Shown here piece after piece: positions 8,004-17,034 of a stretch of DNA of 64,000 bases (its first letter is position 1; each line of letters opens with the position of its first letter). The notes under the pieces were generated by a model, which was not told the origin of the DNA, did not search any database, and worked only from the letters and a program-made list of their open reading frames with translations. The DNA is taken from NCBI RefSeq assembly GCF_008630535.1, contig NZ_VWPH01000012.1, forward strand, positions 1-64,000. Reading direction: 5' to 3'. The position numbers and the translations under genes were made by a program. This DNA comes from Saccharopolyspora hirsuta (GTDB taxonomy: Bacteria > Actinomycetota > Actinomycetes > Mycobacteriales > Pseudonocardiaceae).

Positions 8004-9062
8004 GTGACCGCGGTGGACCTGGGAATCCCGTTCGTGCGCCGCACGATCGACACGTCCGCACGGCCGGACACCCCGCAGCTGGTGGACCGGTTCGGGCGGA
8101 TCGCCACCGATCTGCGCGTGTCCCTCATCGACAAGTGCAACCTGCGCTGCACCTACTGCATGCCCGCCGAGGGCCTGCCCTGGCTCAAGCGCGCCGAGCT
8201 GCTCGACACCGCCGAGATGAACCGGCTGATCCGCATCGCCGTGGAGGAGCTCGGGGTGACCGCGGTCCGCTTCACCGGCGGCGAACCGCTGCTGCGGCAG
8301 GACCTGGTGGACATCATCGGCGCCACCGCCGCGCTGTCCGGCAGCCCGAAGACCTCGCTGACCACCAACGGGATCAACCTCGGCGACTACGCCGAACCGC
8401 TGGTCCGCGCCGGGCTGAACCGGGTCAACGTCTCGCTGGACACCCTCGACCGCGACGTCTTCAAGCGGCTGACCAGGCGCGACCGGCTGGACGACGTGCT
8501 CGCCGGGCTGGCCGCGGCCAAGCGGATGCGGCTGGAGCCGGTCAAGGTCAACGCGGTGCTGATGCGCGGGATCAACGACCACGAGGCCGCCGACCTGCTG
8601 CGCTACTGCATCGAGCACGGCTACCAGCTGCGGTTCATCGAGCAGATGCCGCTGGACGCGCAGCACGAGTGGGACCGCTCGCAGATGATCACCGCCGAGG
8701 AGATCCTGGACCGGCTCAGCGCCGAGTTCAGCCTCAGCCCGGACGTCGCCGAGCGCGGCTCCGCACCGGCCGAGCGCTGGCTGGTCGACGGCGGGCCCGC
8801 CACCGTGGGCGTGATCGCGTCGGTCACCCGGCCGTTCTGCGCGGCCTGCGACCGCACCCGGCTGACCGCGGACGGCCAGCTCCGCTCGTGCCTGTTCTCC
8901 ACCACGGAGACGGACCTGCGGGGGCCGATGCGCGCCGGCGCCGACGACGCGGAACTGGTCCGGCTCTGGCAGGGCACCATGTGGGCCAAGGCCGCCGGGC
9001 ACGGCATGGACTCGGGCGAGTTCGCGCAGCCGTCCCGGCCGATGAGCGCTATCGGAGGGTGA
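8004..9062 (+). CDS. moaA: GTP 3',8-cyclase MoaA
   Basis: 352-residue radical SAM enzyme that converts GTP to the cyclic intermediate later turned into cPMP, the first step of molybdenum cofactor synthesis. The N-terminal 4Fe-4S site is Cys45, Cys49 and Cys52 (CNLRCTYC). The C-terminal cluster cysteines are in FCAACDRTRL and LRSC (about 279-298). It ends in Ile-Gly-Gly, the terminal GG needed for activity in MoaA. GTG at 8004 has only a weak ribosome site. moaD follows after 4 nt, and the gene is divergent from the molybdate operon. Confidence 0.95.
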   Translation: MTAVDLGIPFVRRTIDTSARPDTPQLVDRFGRIATDLRVSLIDKCNLRCTYCMPAEGLPWLKRAELLDTAEMNRLIRIAVEELGVTAVRFTGGEPLLRQDLVDIIGATAALSGSPKTSLTTNGINLGDYAEPLVRAGLNRVNVSLDTLDRDVFKRLTRRDRLDDVLAGLAAAKRMRLEPVKVNAVLMRGINDHEAADLLRYCIEHGYQLRFIEQMPLDAQHEWDRSQMITAEEILDRLSAEFSLSPDVAERGSAPAERWLVDGGPATVGVIASVTRPFCAACDRTRLTADGQLRSCLFSTTETDLRGPMRAGADDAELVRLWQGTMWAKAAGHGMDSGEFAQPSRPMSAIGG

Positions 9063-9066
9063 GCCG

Positions 9067-9348
9067 ATGACGGCGGTGCCGGACCAGGTCGACACGGTTG
9101 CGGTGCAGGTGCGGTACTTCGCGGGCGCGCGCGCCGCTGCCGGGGTCCCGGAGGAGACGGTGCGCCTGGCGACACCGGTGACCGTCTCGGACGTCATCGC
9201 GGCGGTGCTGGACCTGCACGACGAGGGGCTGGCGAAGGTGCTTCCCGCCTGCAGCTTCCTGCTCGACGGCGTGGCCGTCCGGGACCGCCGGGCCGAGGTG
9301 CCCGCCGAGGCCACGCTGGACGTCCTGCCGCCGTTCGCGGGCGGCTGA
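9067..9348 (+). CDS. moaD: Molybdopterin synthase sulfur carrier subunit MoaD
   Basis: 93-residue ubiquitin-like protein ending in FAGG. The C-terminal Gly-Gly is the site of thiocarboxylation that supplies dithiolene sulfur to cPMP together with MoaE. The core VQVRYFAGARAAAG and VSDVIAAVLDLH fits the family. It lies 4 nt after moaA and is surely co-transcribed. Its partner MoaE is present as the C-terminal half of the fusion at 12847-13761, in a separate transcription unit. Confidence 0.92.
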   Translation: MTAVPDQVDTVAVQVRYFAGARAAAGVPEETVRLATPVTVSDVIAAVLDLHDEGLAKVLPACSFLLDGVAVRDRRAEVPAEATLDVLPPFAGG

Positions 9349-9375
9349 ACCGCGAGGACCGGGCACCTTATTACT

Positions 9376-9403
9376 GCGCACGCGTGCGGGCGCGCGCGTG
9401 CGC
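9376..9403. terminator. GC hairpin downstream of moaAD
   Basis: Perfect 9-bp inverted repeat GCGCACGCG / CGCGTGCGC with a 10-nt loop, 28 nt after the moaD stop. Probably the 3' end of the moaAD transcript. There is no U-run, so confidence is limited. Confidence 0.45.
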
Positions 9404-10688
<1,285 letters not shown>

Positions 10689-10763
10689 TCTGGTCGACCG
10701 GCTGAGCCGGTCGGCGAGGAGTACGTGTCGTACCCCCGACACGGCACGTGCTCCACTCCTCTC

Positions 10764-10808
10764 GGAGCCCCCACCGCAAGCCCCCAGCGGTGGGGGCTCC
10801 GTTTTTTG
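10764..10808 (+). terminator. Intrinsic terminator of rpf
   Basis: 14-bp perfect GC stem, GGAGCCCCCACCGC (10764-10777) and GCGGTGGGGGCTCC (10787-10800), with a 9-nt loop and directly followed by GTTTTTTG. It is the clearest factor-independent terminator in the window and ends the rpf transcript 75 nt after the stop. Confidence 0.93.
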
Positions 10809-11042
10809 TGGGTTTCCAGTGGTTGGTTCGCGTGGCGGTGCGGGTAGCGGAACCTCAGCGCCCGCCTGGACTGCGGGTGCCCGGCTTTATGTATGCCAAT
10901 ACACGGCAGCCGGGCCGTCCTCGCCAGGCGAACGCTGAGAACCCGCGGCGGTGCAAGCTGCGAGGGTGGGCTATGCGCCTGGCGGCGCATGCGACGACCT
11001 TCCGATCGGTGCCGGTCGCCCGTCGCGGTCGCTGTCCACCGC
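10808..11042 (-). repeat. Long interspersed repeat LR, copy C (reverse, diverged)
   Basis: Reverse-orientation copy, more diverged than A, B and D. Outer stem arms are 10854-10869 and 10924-10939. The inner stem is 10879-10886 and 10908-10915, GCCCGGCT with AGCCGGGC, where the other copies have GCCCTGAC with GTCAGGGC. Four consecutive base pairs have changed on both sides while pairing is kept. The GAAATC tail of the other copies is missing. It lies between convergent rpf and the SDR gene, just after the rpf terminator. The remaining 11043-11269 shows no gene or clear signal. Confidence 0.88.
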
Positions 11043-11269
11043 CGAAAGCGGCTTCGCCGCTTGCCTGACGACGGCCGATTTATCGACTTCCCCTCACCGC
11101 TTTTCCTCGCCTTGCGGCTGCCGGTTCTGACGGTGGTCGACTCATGCGCTCACCTCACCGCCTCTGCTTTGGTTGTGGGGATTGTTTTGGCAGGTCATGG
11201 TCCCCGCGCAGGCTGAACCGTGGCTTCGGCCGTGCGATCGGGGGTGGGGGCGGGCTTTTGGTTTCGGGG

Positions 11270-12088
11270 TTACTCGGCTTTTCTGCTGAGGGGTTCCCAC
11301 TTGGCCAGTTCTTCGGTCAGGGATCGGTTCATCTCGGCGACCATGTCGTAGGCCGCGCTGCCGAGGATCAGGCGCTTCGGGGGTTCCGGCATGTTCACCA
11401 CCTCCAGGACCACTTCGGCCGCCTTCGCCGGGTCGAAGTCCTCCGACTCCGTCCACAGGGTTTGCAGCCACTCGCGCAGCGGGGCGTAGGCCTCGTGCTC
11501 TTCTGTCGTGGTCAGGCCTCGGGTGAACAGGTCGGTGCGGTAGCCGCCCGGGCCGAGGATGGTCACCTTGATGCCGAAGCGCTCCACCTCCATCGCTAGC
11601 GCTTCGCTCATCGAGTCGAGGGCCGCCTTGCCCGCTCCGTAGAGCCCCGCCGCCGCGAAGCCGCCGAACGGGCCCATCGACGAGACCGCGAGGATGTGGC
11701 CCGATCCCTGCGCTCGCAGGTGGGGCACCACCGCCTGGCTGACCCACAGCGCGCCGAAGAAGTTGGTGTCCAGGTGCGCGCGGGCCTGCTCCTCGGTGAC
11801 CTCCTCGATCATGCCGAGGAAGGAGCCCCCGGCGTTGTTGACCACGACGTCCAGCCGCCCGAACGCGGCCACCGCCCGCTCGACGCCCGCGAAGACCGCA
11901 GCGCGGTCGGAGACGTCCAGGGGGAAGGCGACCAGGCCGCCGCCGCTGGTCGCGACCAGCTCGTCCAGCGGCGCGACGTCACGAGCGATGCCGACGACCT
12001 GATCGCCTGCCGCCAGGGCCGCTTCGGTGAACGCCCGGCCGAGTCCGCGGGCGGCGCCGGTGATGAACCAGGTGCGGGGTTCTCGCAT
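11270..12088 (-). CDS. SDR-family oxidoreductase
   Basis: 272 residues, classical short-chain dehydrogenase. Cofactor motif TGAARGLGRAF (residues 9-19), NNAGG near 86 and the catalytic YGAGKAALD near 155 are present, with Ser upstream in AVSSMG. The substrate is unknown. ATG at 12088 follows AGGAGG with 6 nt spacing; a longer frame to 12154 has no such site. It is divergent from a TetR regulator whose likely operator (12107-12125) overlaps its promoter. Confidence 0.9.
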   Translation of the reverse strand: MREPRTWFITGAARGLGRAFTEAALAAGDQVVGIARDVAPLDELVATSGGGLVAFPLDVSDRAAVFAGVERAVAAFGRLDVVVNNAGGSFLGMIEEVTEEQARAHLDTNFFGALWVSQAVVPHLRAQGSGHILAVSSMGPFGGFAAAGLYGAGKAALDSMSEALAMEVERFGIKVTILGPGGYRTDLFTRGLTTTEEHEAYAPLREWLQTLWTESEDFDPAKAAEVVLEVVNMPEPPKRLILGSAAYDMVAEMNRSLTEELAKWEPLSRKAE

Positions 12089-12106
12089 GCAGTGCCTCCT
12101 ATCGAG

Positions 12107-12125
12107 ACGAGACGGTCCGTCTCGT
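12107..12125. promoter_or_regulatory. Likely TetR operator, site 1
   Basis: Perfect 19-bp palindrome ACGAGACGGTCCGTCTCGT with a central T, 18 nt upstream of the SDR start in the SDR-tetR divergent gap. The GAGACGG/CCGTCTC core is typical of TetR-family sites. It probably lets the adjacent regulator repress the SDR gene. Confidence 0.75.
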
Positions 12126-12163
12126 TCTGAGGGCCAGCATGCGCCGAGCCCCACGGCTTGTCA

Positions 12164-12180
12164 AGACGGAACGTCTCGTT
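12164..12180. promoter_or_regulatory. Likely TetR operator, site 2
   Basis: Imperfect palindrome AGACGGAACGTCTCGTT, sharing the GACG/CGTCTCGT half-site with the perfect palindrome at 12107-12125. It lies 19 nt before the tetR start, consistent with autoregulation. Confidence 0.6.
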
Positions 12181-12198
12181 TCGGGTTAGGCTGGTCGC

Positions 12199-12795
12199 GT
12201 GCCACCGGAGAAGCGCCCCAACAGCACCCGCCGCAGCGAGCGGTCGAGGCTGGCGATCCTGACCGCAGCGCGCGAGCTGGTCAGCGAGGTCGGCTACGCC
12301 AAGCTGACGATCGAGGCGATCGCGGCCCGGGCCGGGGTCGGCAAGCAGACGATCTACCGCTGGTGGCCCTCGAAGGGCGCGGTCGTCTTCGACTCGATCC
12401 TCGCCCTGAGCGAGGGCGAGCGCGGCATCGAGCTGCCCGACACCGGCGATCTCGAAGCCGACCTCAAGACCGTGCTGCGCGCGACCGCGGCCGAGTTCGC
12501 CGATGCCGAGTTCGAAGCGCCGATCCGGGCGCTGCAGACCGAGATCATCAACGACCCGGACCTGGCGGCGATCTACCGGGAGAAGATGGAAGCGCCGATG
12601 CGCGAGGCGAAGAAGCAGCGCCTGCGCAGCGCGCAGCGCGCGGGCCAGCTCGACGCCGACGCAGACCTGGACCTCGTCCTGGACTTCCTCTACGCGCCGT
12701 TGACCCAGCGCTGGCTGGAGCGCTCGCGCCCGCTCGACGACGCCTTCGCCGACGCCCTGGTGGAAGCCACGCTCCGCGCCTTCCGCCCGGCGTGA
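12199..12795 (+). CDS. TetR-family transcriptional regulator
   Basis: 198 residues. The N-terminal HTH is LTIEAIAARAGVGKQTIYRWW (about residues 35-55), the standard TetR recognition helix. The C-terminal helical domain would bind an unknown ligand. The start is GTG at 12199 with a poor ribosome site, possibly leaderless. It is divergent from the SDR gene, with two shared operator-like palindromes between, so it probably represses both itself and the SDR enzyme. Confidence 0.92.
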   Translation: MPPEKRPNSTRRSERSRLAILTAARELVSEVGYAKLTIEAIAARAGVGKQTIYRWWPSKGAVVFDSILALSEGERGIELPDTGDLEADLKTVLRATAAEFADAEFEAPIRALQTEIINDPDLAAIYREKMEAPMREAKKQRLRSAQRAGQLDADADLDLVLDFLYAPLTQRWLERSRPLDDAFADALVEATLRAFRPA

Positions 12796-12797
12796 TC

Positions 12798-12845
12798 GGT
12801 CGTGAGTGCGTAACGGTGTTCGAACACCGTTACGCACTCACGACC
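12798..12845. terminator. 48-bp perfect palindrome between convergent genes
   Basis: Every base of 12798-12821 pairs with 12822-12845: GGTCGTGAGTGCG is the outer part and TTCGAA the centre. It starts 3 nt after the tetR stop and ends 1 nt before the end of the mog-moaE gene, so it almost exactly fills the convergent gap. It belongs to the GTGAGTG hairpin family (3050, 3904, 30086, 37360). A bidirectional terminator is the likely role. Confidence 0.85.
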
Positions 12846-12846
12846 A

Positions 12847-13761
12847 TCAGGGGCAGTTCACCCATTCCTCGGCGCCGTCGTCGAAGACCTGGCGCTTCCA
12901 GATCGGCAACCGCCGCTTGACCTCGTCCACCAGCTCCGAGCACGCCGTGAAGGCCTGCTTGCGGTGCTCGGCCGCCACCGCGCAGCCCAACGCCACGTCA
13001 CCGATCTTCAGCAGGCCGATGCGGTGCGACACGGCAACCGCGCGCACCCCTTCGAACCGCGCCGCGATGTCCTGCGCGACCTCGGCGATCACCTCGGACG
13101 CGCTGGGGTGGCCGGTGTACTCCAGCTCCCGCACCCCGCGACCGCCGTCGTGATCGCGCACCACCCCGCCGAAGGTCACCACCGCGCCCGCCGCGCGGTG
13201 CTCCACCGAGCGGGCCAGCTCGTCGACGTCGATCACCTGCTCCGTCACGTCGGCGCGCAGGACGTCCGCCGCCGCCCGGTTCGGCGCCGCGTGGTCACCG
13301 CCGTGCAGCTGGTCGACGGCGTGCTCCAGCACTCCGTCCAGCACGCCCAAGCCGTCCTTGACCCCGCCGCGCGAGCCCGGCAGGTTCACGATCAACGTCC
13401 GGCCGCTGACCCCGGCCAGACCCCTGGACAGCACCGCGGTCGGCACCTGCGGCAGCCCCGCGGAGCGGATCGCCTCGGCCAGGCCGGGGATCGGGTAGTC
13501 CAGCACCGCCGCGGTGACCTCGGGGGTGCGGTCGCTCGGGTTGATCCCGGTGCCACCGGTGGTGATCACCACGTCGGCGCCGTCGGCGACCGCGCGGCGC
13601 AGCTCCTCCCCCACCGGGTCGCCGTCGGGCACCACGACGGGGTCGGGCACCTCGTACCCGCGGCCGCGCAGCCAGTCGACGATCACCGGCCCGGTGCGGT
13701 CCGGGTAGACCCCGGCCGCGGCGCGGTTGGACGCGGCGATCACCCGCGCTGTCCTCGTCAT
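12847..13761 (-). CDS. MogA/MoaB-MoaE fusion, molybdenum cofactor biosynthesis
   Basis: 304 residues joining two cofactor enzymes. Residues 1-155 are a MogA/MoaB domain (VITTGGTGINPSDRTPEV, the MPT-binding motif, and NLPGSRGGVKDGL) that adenylates molybdopterin. Residues 170-304 are MoaE (GAVVTFGGVVRDHDGG, and VAVSHRIGLLKIGDVALGCA, ending KRQVFDDGAEEWVN), the catalytic subunit of MPT synthase that works with MoaD. ATG at 13761 has a perfect AGGAGG 6 nt upstream. In M. tuberculosis mog and moaE2 are adjacent separate genes, so a fusion of neighbours is likely. Confidence 0.93.
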   Translation of the reverse strand: MTRTARVIAASNRAAAGVYPDRTGPVIVDWLRGRGYEVPDPVVVPDGDPVGEELRRAVADGADVVITTGGTGINPSDRTPEVTAAVLDYPIPGLAEAIRSAGLPQVPTAVLSRGLAGVSGRTLIVNLPGSRGGVKDGLGVLDGVLEHAVDQLHGGDHAAPNRAAADVLRADVTEQVIDVDELARSVEHRAAGAVVTFGGVVRDHDGGRGVRELEYTGHPSASEVIAEVAQDIAARFEGVRAVAVSHRIGLLKIGDVALGCAVAAEHRKQAFTACSELVDEVKRRLPIWKRQVFDDGAEEWVNCP

Positions 13762-13860
13762 GGAGACCTCCTGTGTGTTGCGCGCACCCGCCGACCGGCC
13801 GCCGCAGGGGCCATCCTGCGCGACCCGCCGACACGGCCTCAAGCCCGTCCCCCAGGTTGC

Positions 13861-13919
13861 AGTTTCAATTGAAACTTCGAATCTCCGCGCGGGGGAACTG
13901 CAGTTTCAGTTGAAACTGC
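13861..13919. repeat. Pair of GTTTC-GAAAC palindromes between moaC and mog-moaE
   Basis: AGTTTCAATTGAAACT (13861-13876) is a perfect 16-bp palindrome. GCAGTTTCAGTTGAAACTGC (13900-13919) is a second one with a mismatched GT centre. They lie between two co-directional cofactor genes, 99 nt upstream of the mog-moaE start. Related copies are at 39304 and 63073-63134. Confidence 0.8.
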
Positions 13920-13956
13920 GGTCCGACCTGCCGAGGACGGCGGAGCGGAGGCGGGG

Positions 13957-14436
13957 TCAGGACTCGCGGGTCCAGGTGCCGGTCTTGCCGCCCTCCTTGC
14001 GCTCGACGCGGACCGCGTCGAGGACCGCGCCGGGGTCGACGGCCTTGATCATGTCGTGCAGGGTGAGCCCGGCGCCCGCCACCGCGGTGAGGGCCTCCAT
14101 CTCCACCCCGGTCCGGTCGGTGGTCTTGACCGTCGCGGTGATCCGCACCTCGGACTCGCCCAGCTCCAGCTCGACCTTGGCGCCGGAGATGGCGATCGGG
14201 TGGCACAGCGGGATCAGGTCGGGCGTCCGCTTCGCGGCCATGATGCCCGCGATGCGGGCGGTGGCGATCGCATCGCCCTTCGGCAGCCCGTCGCGGCGCA
14301 GCAGGGCGATCACCTCGGCCGTCGTCCGCACCACCCCGGTGGCGACGGCCCGGCGGGCGGTGGCCTCCTTCTCGGACACGTCGACCATCCGGGCAGCACC
14401 GGTCTCGTCGACGTGCGTGAGCTCTTCCTGCGCCAT
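13957..14436 (-). CDS. moaC: Cyclic pyranopterin monophosphate synthase MoaC
   Basis: 159 residues, normal length. It completes the MoaA reaction, rearranging the 3',8-cyclo-GTP product to cPMP. Motifs are MVDVSEKEATARRAVA, the active-site block KRTPDLIPLCHPI near residue 70, MEALTAVAGAGLTLHDMIK and the C-terminal ERKEGGKTG with the essential lysine. The start is ATG at 14436, directly before the family's typical opening. It lies upstream of the mog-moaE fusion on the same strand with a 195-nt gap holding two palindromes. Confidence 0.94.
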   Translation of the reverse strand: MAQEELTHVDETGAARMVDVSEKEATARRAVATGVVRTTAEVIALLRRDGLPKGDAIATARIAGIMAAKRTPDLIPLCHPIAISGAKVELELGESEVRITATVKTTDRTGVEMEALTAVAGAGLTLHDMIKAVDPGAVLDAVRVERKEGGKTGTWTRES

Positions 14437-14524
14437 GCCCCCGAGCCTAGAACCCACACCGGAGAAGACGTGACCGGCACCGTTCAGCGCCTCGCGATTC
14501 GGCCGCCGATCTCGTGCCGTCCGC

Positions 14525-14977
14525 GTGGAACGCCCCCATGTCGGTGGATGCTGTGATGCTTCCGACACGACCCCGTGGGACCTGATCACCCTCGACAAGG
14601 CTCTGCGCGCCAGTTGGGCCGCGGACACCTGCTCGCCGGACGACCTCGAACGCGCCGGATGGCAGCCCAGCAATCCGGCGTGGGGCCACTGCGACATCAC
14701 GGCCTTGATCGTGAACGACGTCTTCGGCGGCGATCTGATGGTCGGCGAAGTTCACCTGGACGGCGAACAGCACGGGTTCCACTGCTGGAATCGGCTGCCC
14801 TCCGGCGTTGAACTCGACCTGACGCGCGAGCAGTTCCAGCGCGGCCAGACCATCACCGCGGCCCGCGCCCTCACCCGCCCGCCGGGACGCCTGCGCCGCT
14901 GGGAGGAATACCTGCTCCTGCGCGAGCGCGTCATCCAACGCCTCGGCCACCTCCCCGAGCCCGCAGGCGGGGAGTAG
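14525..14977 (+). CDS. YunG-like protein
   Basis: About 150 residues, soluble. It matches the YunG pattern as I remember it: ALRASWAADTCSPDD, NPAWGHCDITALIVNDVFGG, HCWNRLPSGVELDLTREQF. The conserved Cys, His, Asn and Asp suggest a papain-like or transglutaminase-like fold, but the function is unknown. The start is uncertain; GTG at 14525 gives the longest form and no clear ribosome site is visible. It converges on the malic enzyme gene. Confidence 0.75.
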   Translation: MERPHVGGCCDASDTTPWDLITLDKALRASWAADTCSPDDLERAGWQPSNPAWGHCDITALIVNDVFGGDLMVGEVHLDGEQHGFHCWNRLPSGVELDLTREQFQRGQTITAARALTRPPGRLRRWEEYLLLRERVIQRLGHLPEPAGGE

Positions 14978-15038
14978 CCGCCGCGAACGAGCGAGGGGCA
15001 CCCGCGAGCCGCGGATGCCCCTCCACCTCCGGCACCGA

Positions 15039-16493
15039 TCAGAAGTCGATGTCCTCGGCCATGCTCCACGGCAGGGAGGAGCCGCCCGCGGAGGAAGGCT
15101 CACCGGCCTTGGCCGCCAGCGCCGCCTTCTTGACCGCCTCGGCGACCGCCGGGGACACCGCCGAGTCGAACACGCTCGGCACGATGAACGACGCGTTCAG
15201 CCGCTCGCCGTCCACCACGTCGGCGATCGCGTTGGACGCCGCGATCATCATGTCGTCGGTGATCTGGTGCGCGTGCGCGTCCAGCAGACCGCGGAAGACG
15301 CCCGGGAACGCCAGCACGTTGTTGATCTGGTTCGGGTAGTCGCTGCGGCCGGTCGCCACGATCTTGGCGTGCTTCTGCGCCTCGAGCGGGTCGATCTCCG
15401 GGTCCGGGTTGGCCAGCGCGAAGACGATCGAGTCGGTGTTCATCGACGCCACGTCGTCGGCGGTCAGCAGGTTCGGCGCCGAGACGCCGATGAACACGTC
15501 CGCGCCGCGCACCGCGTCGGAGAGGGTGCCGGTGCGGCCGTCCTTGTTGGTGCCCGCGGCGATGGACCGCAGGTTCGGGTCGGTGTCGCCGCGTCCGGTG
15601 TGGACGATGCCGTCGATGTCCACCGCGATGATGTCGGCCGGTTTCTTGTGCTGCAGCAGGCGGATGATCGCCGAACCGGCCGCGCCCACGCCGCACACCA
15701 CGATGCGGCAGTCGGCGATGTCCTTCTCCACCACGCGCAGGGCGTTGCGCAGCGCGCCGAGCACCACGATCGCGGTGCCGTGCTGGTCGTCGTGGAAGAC
15801 CGGGATGTTCAGCTTCTCCCGCAGCCGGGCCTCGATCTCGAAGCAGCGCGGGGCCGCGATGTCCTCCAGGTTGATGCCGCCGTAGACCGGGGCGATCAGC
15901 TCGACGGCGCGGATGATCTCCTCGGTGTCCTGGGTGTCCAGGCACACCGGCCAGGCGTTGACGCCGGCGAACTTCTTGAACAGCGCCGCCTTGCCCTCCA
16001 TCACCGGCAGCGCCGCCTCCGGCCCGATGTTGCCCAGGCCGAGCACCGCGGAGCCGTCGGTGACCACCGCGACCGCGTTGCGCTTGACGGTGAGGCGGCG
16101 GGCGTCCTCCGGGTTCTCCGCGATGGCGGTGCACACCCGGGCGACGCCGGGGGTGTAGGCGCGGGACAGGTCGTCGCGGTTGTTCAGCGCGACCCGGGAG
16201 TTGACCTCGATCTTGCCGCCGAGGTGGACCAGGAACGTCCGGTCGGAGATCTTGCGGACCCGGACGCCGGGCAGCCCGCCGAGCACCTCGGCGAGGTCGT
16301 TGGCGTGATCGGCCGACCGCGCGTTGCAGGTGATGTCGACGACGATGCGGTCGGCGTGCGACTCGACCACGTCGAACGCGGTGATGACCCCGCCCGCGCG
16401 ACCGATCGCGCTGGTCAGATCGCCCGCGGCGGTCGTCGACGGCGGAGCCTCGACGCGCACGGTGATCGAGTAACCCGGACCTGGAACCGGCAT
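15039..16493 (-). CDS. NAD(P)-dependent malic enzyme with N-terminal ACT domain
   Basis: 484 residues. It decarboxylates malate to pyruvate in the cytoplasm. Residues 1-80 look like an ACT regulatory domain ([20 protein letters not shown]). The catalytic part has [10 protein letters not shown] with the Tyr acid, [18 protein letters not shown], the metal ligands in [20 protein letters not shown], and the Rossmann motif [12 protein letters not shown]. An amino-acid-responsive ACT domain implies allosteric control. ATG at 16493 has AGGGG upstream; the longer frame to 16625 lacks homology. Confidence 0.93.
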   Translation of the reverse strand: MPVPGPGYSITVRVEAPPSTTAAGDLTSAIGRAGGVITAFDVVESHADRIVVDITCNARSADHANDLAEVLGGLPGVRVRKISDRTFLVHLGGKIEVNSRVALNNRDDLSRAYTPGVARVCTAIAENPEDARRLTVKRNAVAVVTDGSAVLGLGNIGPEAALPVMEGKAALFKKFAGVNAWPVCLDTQDTEEIIRAVELIAPVYGGINLEDIAAPRCFEIEARLREKLNIPVFHDDQHGTAIVVLGALRNALRVVEKDIADCRIVVCGVGAAGSAIIRLLQHKKPADIIAVDIDGIVHTGRGDTDPNLRSIAAGTNKDGRTGTLSDAVRGADVFIGVSAPNLLTADDVASMNTDSIVFALANPDPEIDPLEAQKHAKIVATGRSDYPNQINNVLAFPGVFRGLLDAHAHQITDDMMIAASNAIADVVDGERLNASFIVPSVFDSAVSPAVAEAVKKAALAAKAGEPSSAGGSSLPWSMAEDIDF

Positions 16494-16706
16494 GGCACAC
16501 CCCTGTCGAGCGGTACGGCTATGGACTTTGTCGGGTGCCGTTCTCCGGCGGCCCGCCGACCGCCGGAGTGGATCGCTCATCCGGGATGCAAGCCCTGCTG
16601 GCCTGCTAAGCGACCGGAACTTCACCCAGCACGAAAAATCCTAAAACTTTCCCAGGTGTGAGCGACGTCCGGTCCGGTTACCGATGGGTTCCCCTTGACA
16701 ACCGGG

Positions 16707-16889
16707 TCACTTGTTGATGCGCGTGACCGGGTGGACGTACGGCACGGCGTCCTGCTCGAGCGGGAAGGTGGTGCTGCCGAACGGCGATTCCGCGCCCTGC
16801 TTGTCGGCCCAGAACTCGCTCACCGCGTGCCCGTCGGTGACCTGCGGCCACGTCGGGTCGATGCGGTCCTTCTTGGTCTTGCCGGCCAC
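16707..16889 (-). CDS. Small hypothetical protein
   Basis: 60 residues: charged, with an aromatic Trp-rich middle (TWPQVTDGHAVSEFWADK), no membrane span. I do not recognise the family. GTG at 16889 was chosen because AGGAGG lies 5 nt upstream; an in-frame ATG at 16907 sits before that site. In M. tuberculosis a short hypothetical gene (Rv0863) sits next to Rv0862c, so this could be a positional counterpart, but I cannot show sequence similarity. Confidence 0.65.
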   Translation of the reverse strand: MAGKTKKDRIDPTWPQVTDGHAVSEFWADKQGAESPFGSTTFPLEQDAVPYVHPVTRINK

Positions 16890-17034
16890 GTCGTCCTCCT
16901 GGTGCATTCCGGCTATCGGACGAGTCCAGTTTGCCGGATGCAGTGGTCAACCTCATCCAAGGGTGTTGAGGACAACTGGTCGCGCCCTGGTGAAGGGGGT
17001 CGGCGGCGGTCGTCCGCTCGGTATCGTGAGGGGG

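Noticed and set aside
10860..11060. Short conserved protein encoded in the LR repeats (frames reading QANAENPRRC and similar)
   Set aside because: Frames differ or break by indels between copies, no ribosome site, and conservation follows stem pairing rather than codons.
16711..17034. N-terminal extension of the helicase-associated protein
   Set aside because: The open frame is antisense to a small gene with a strong ribosome site and lacks homology; ATG at 17035 is better supported.
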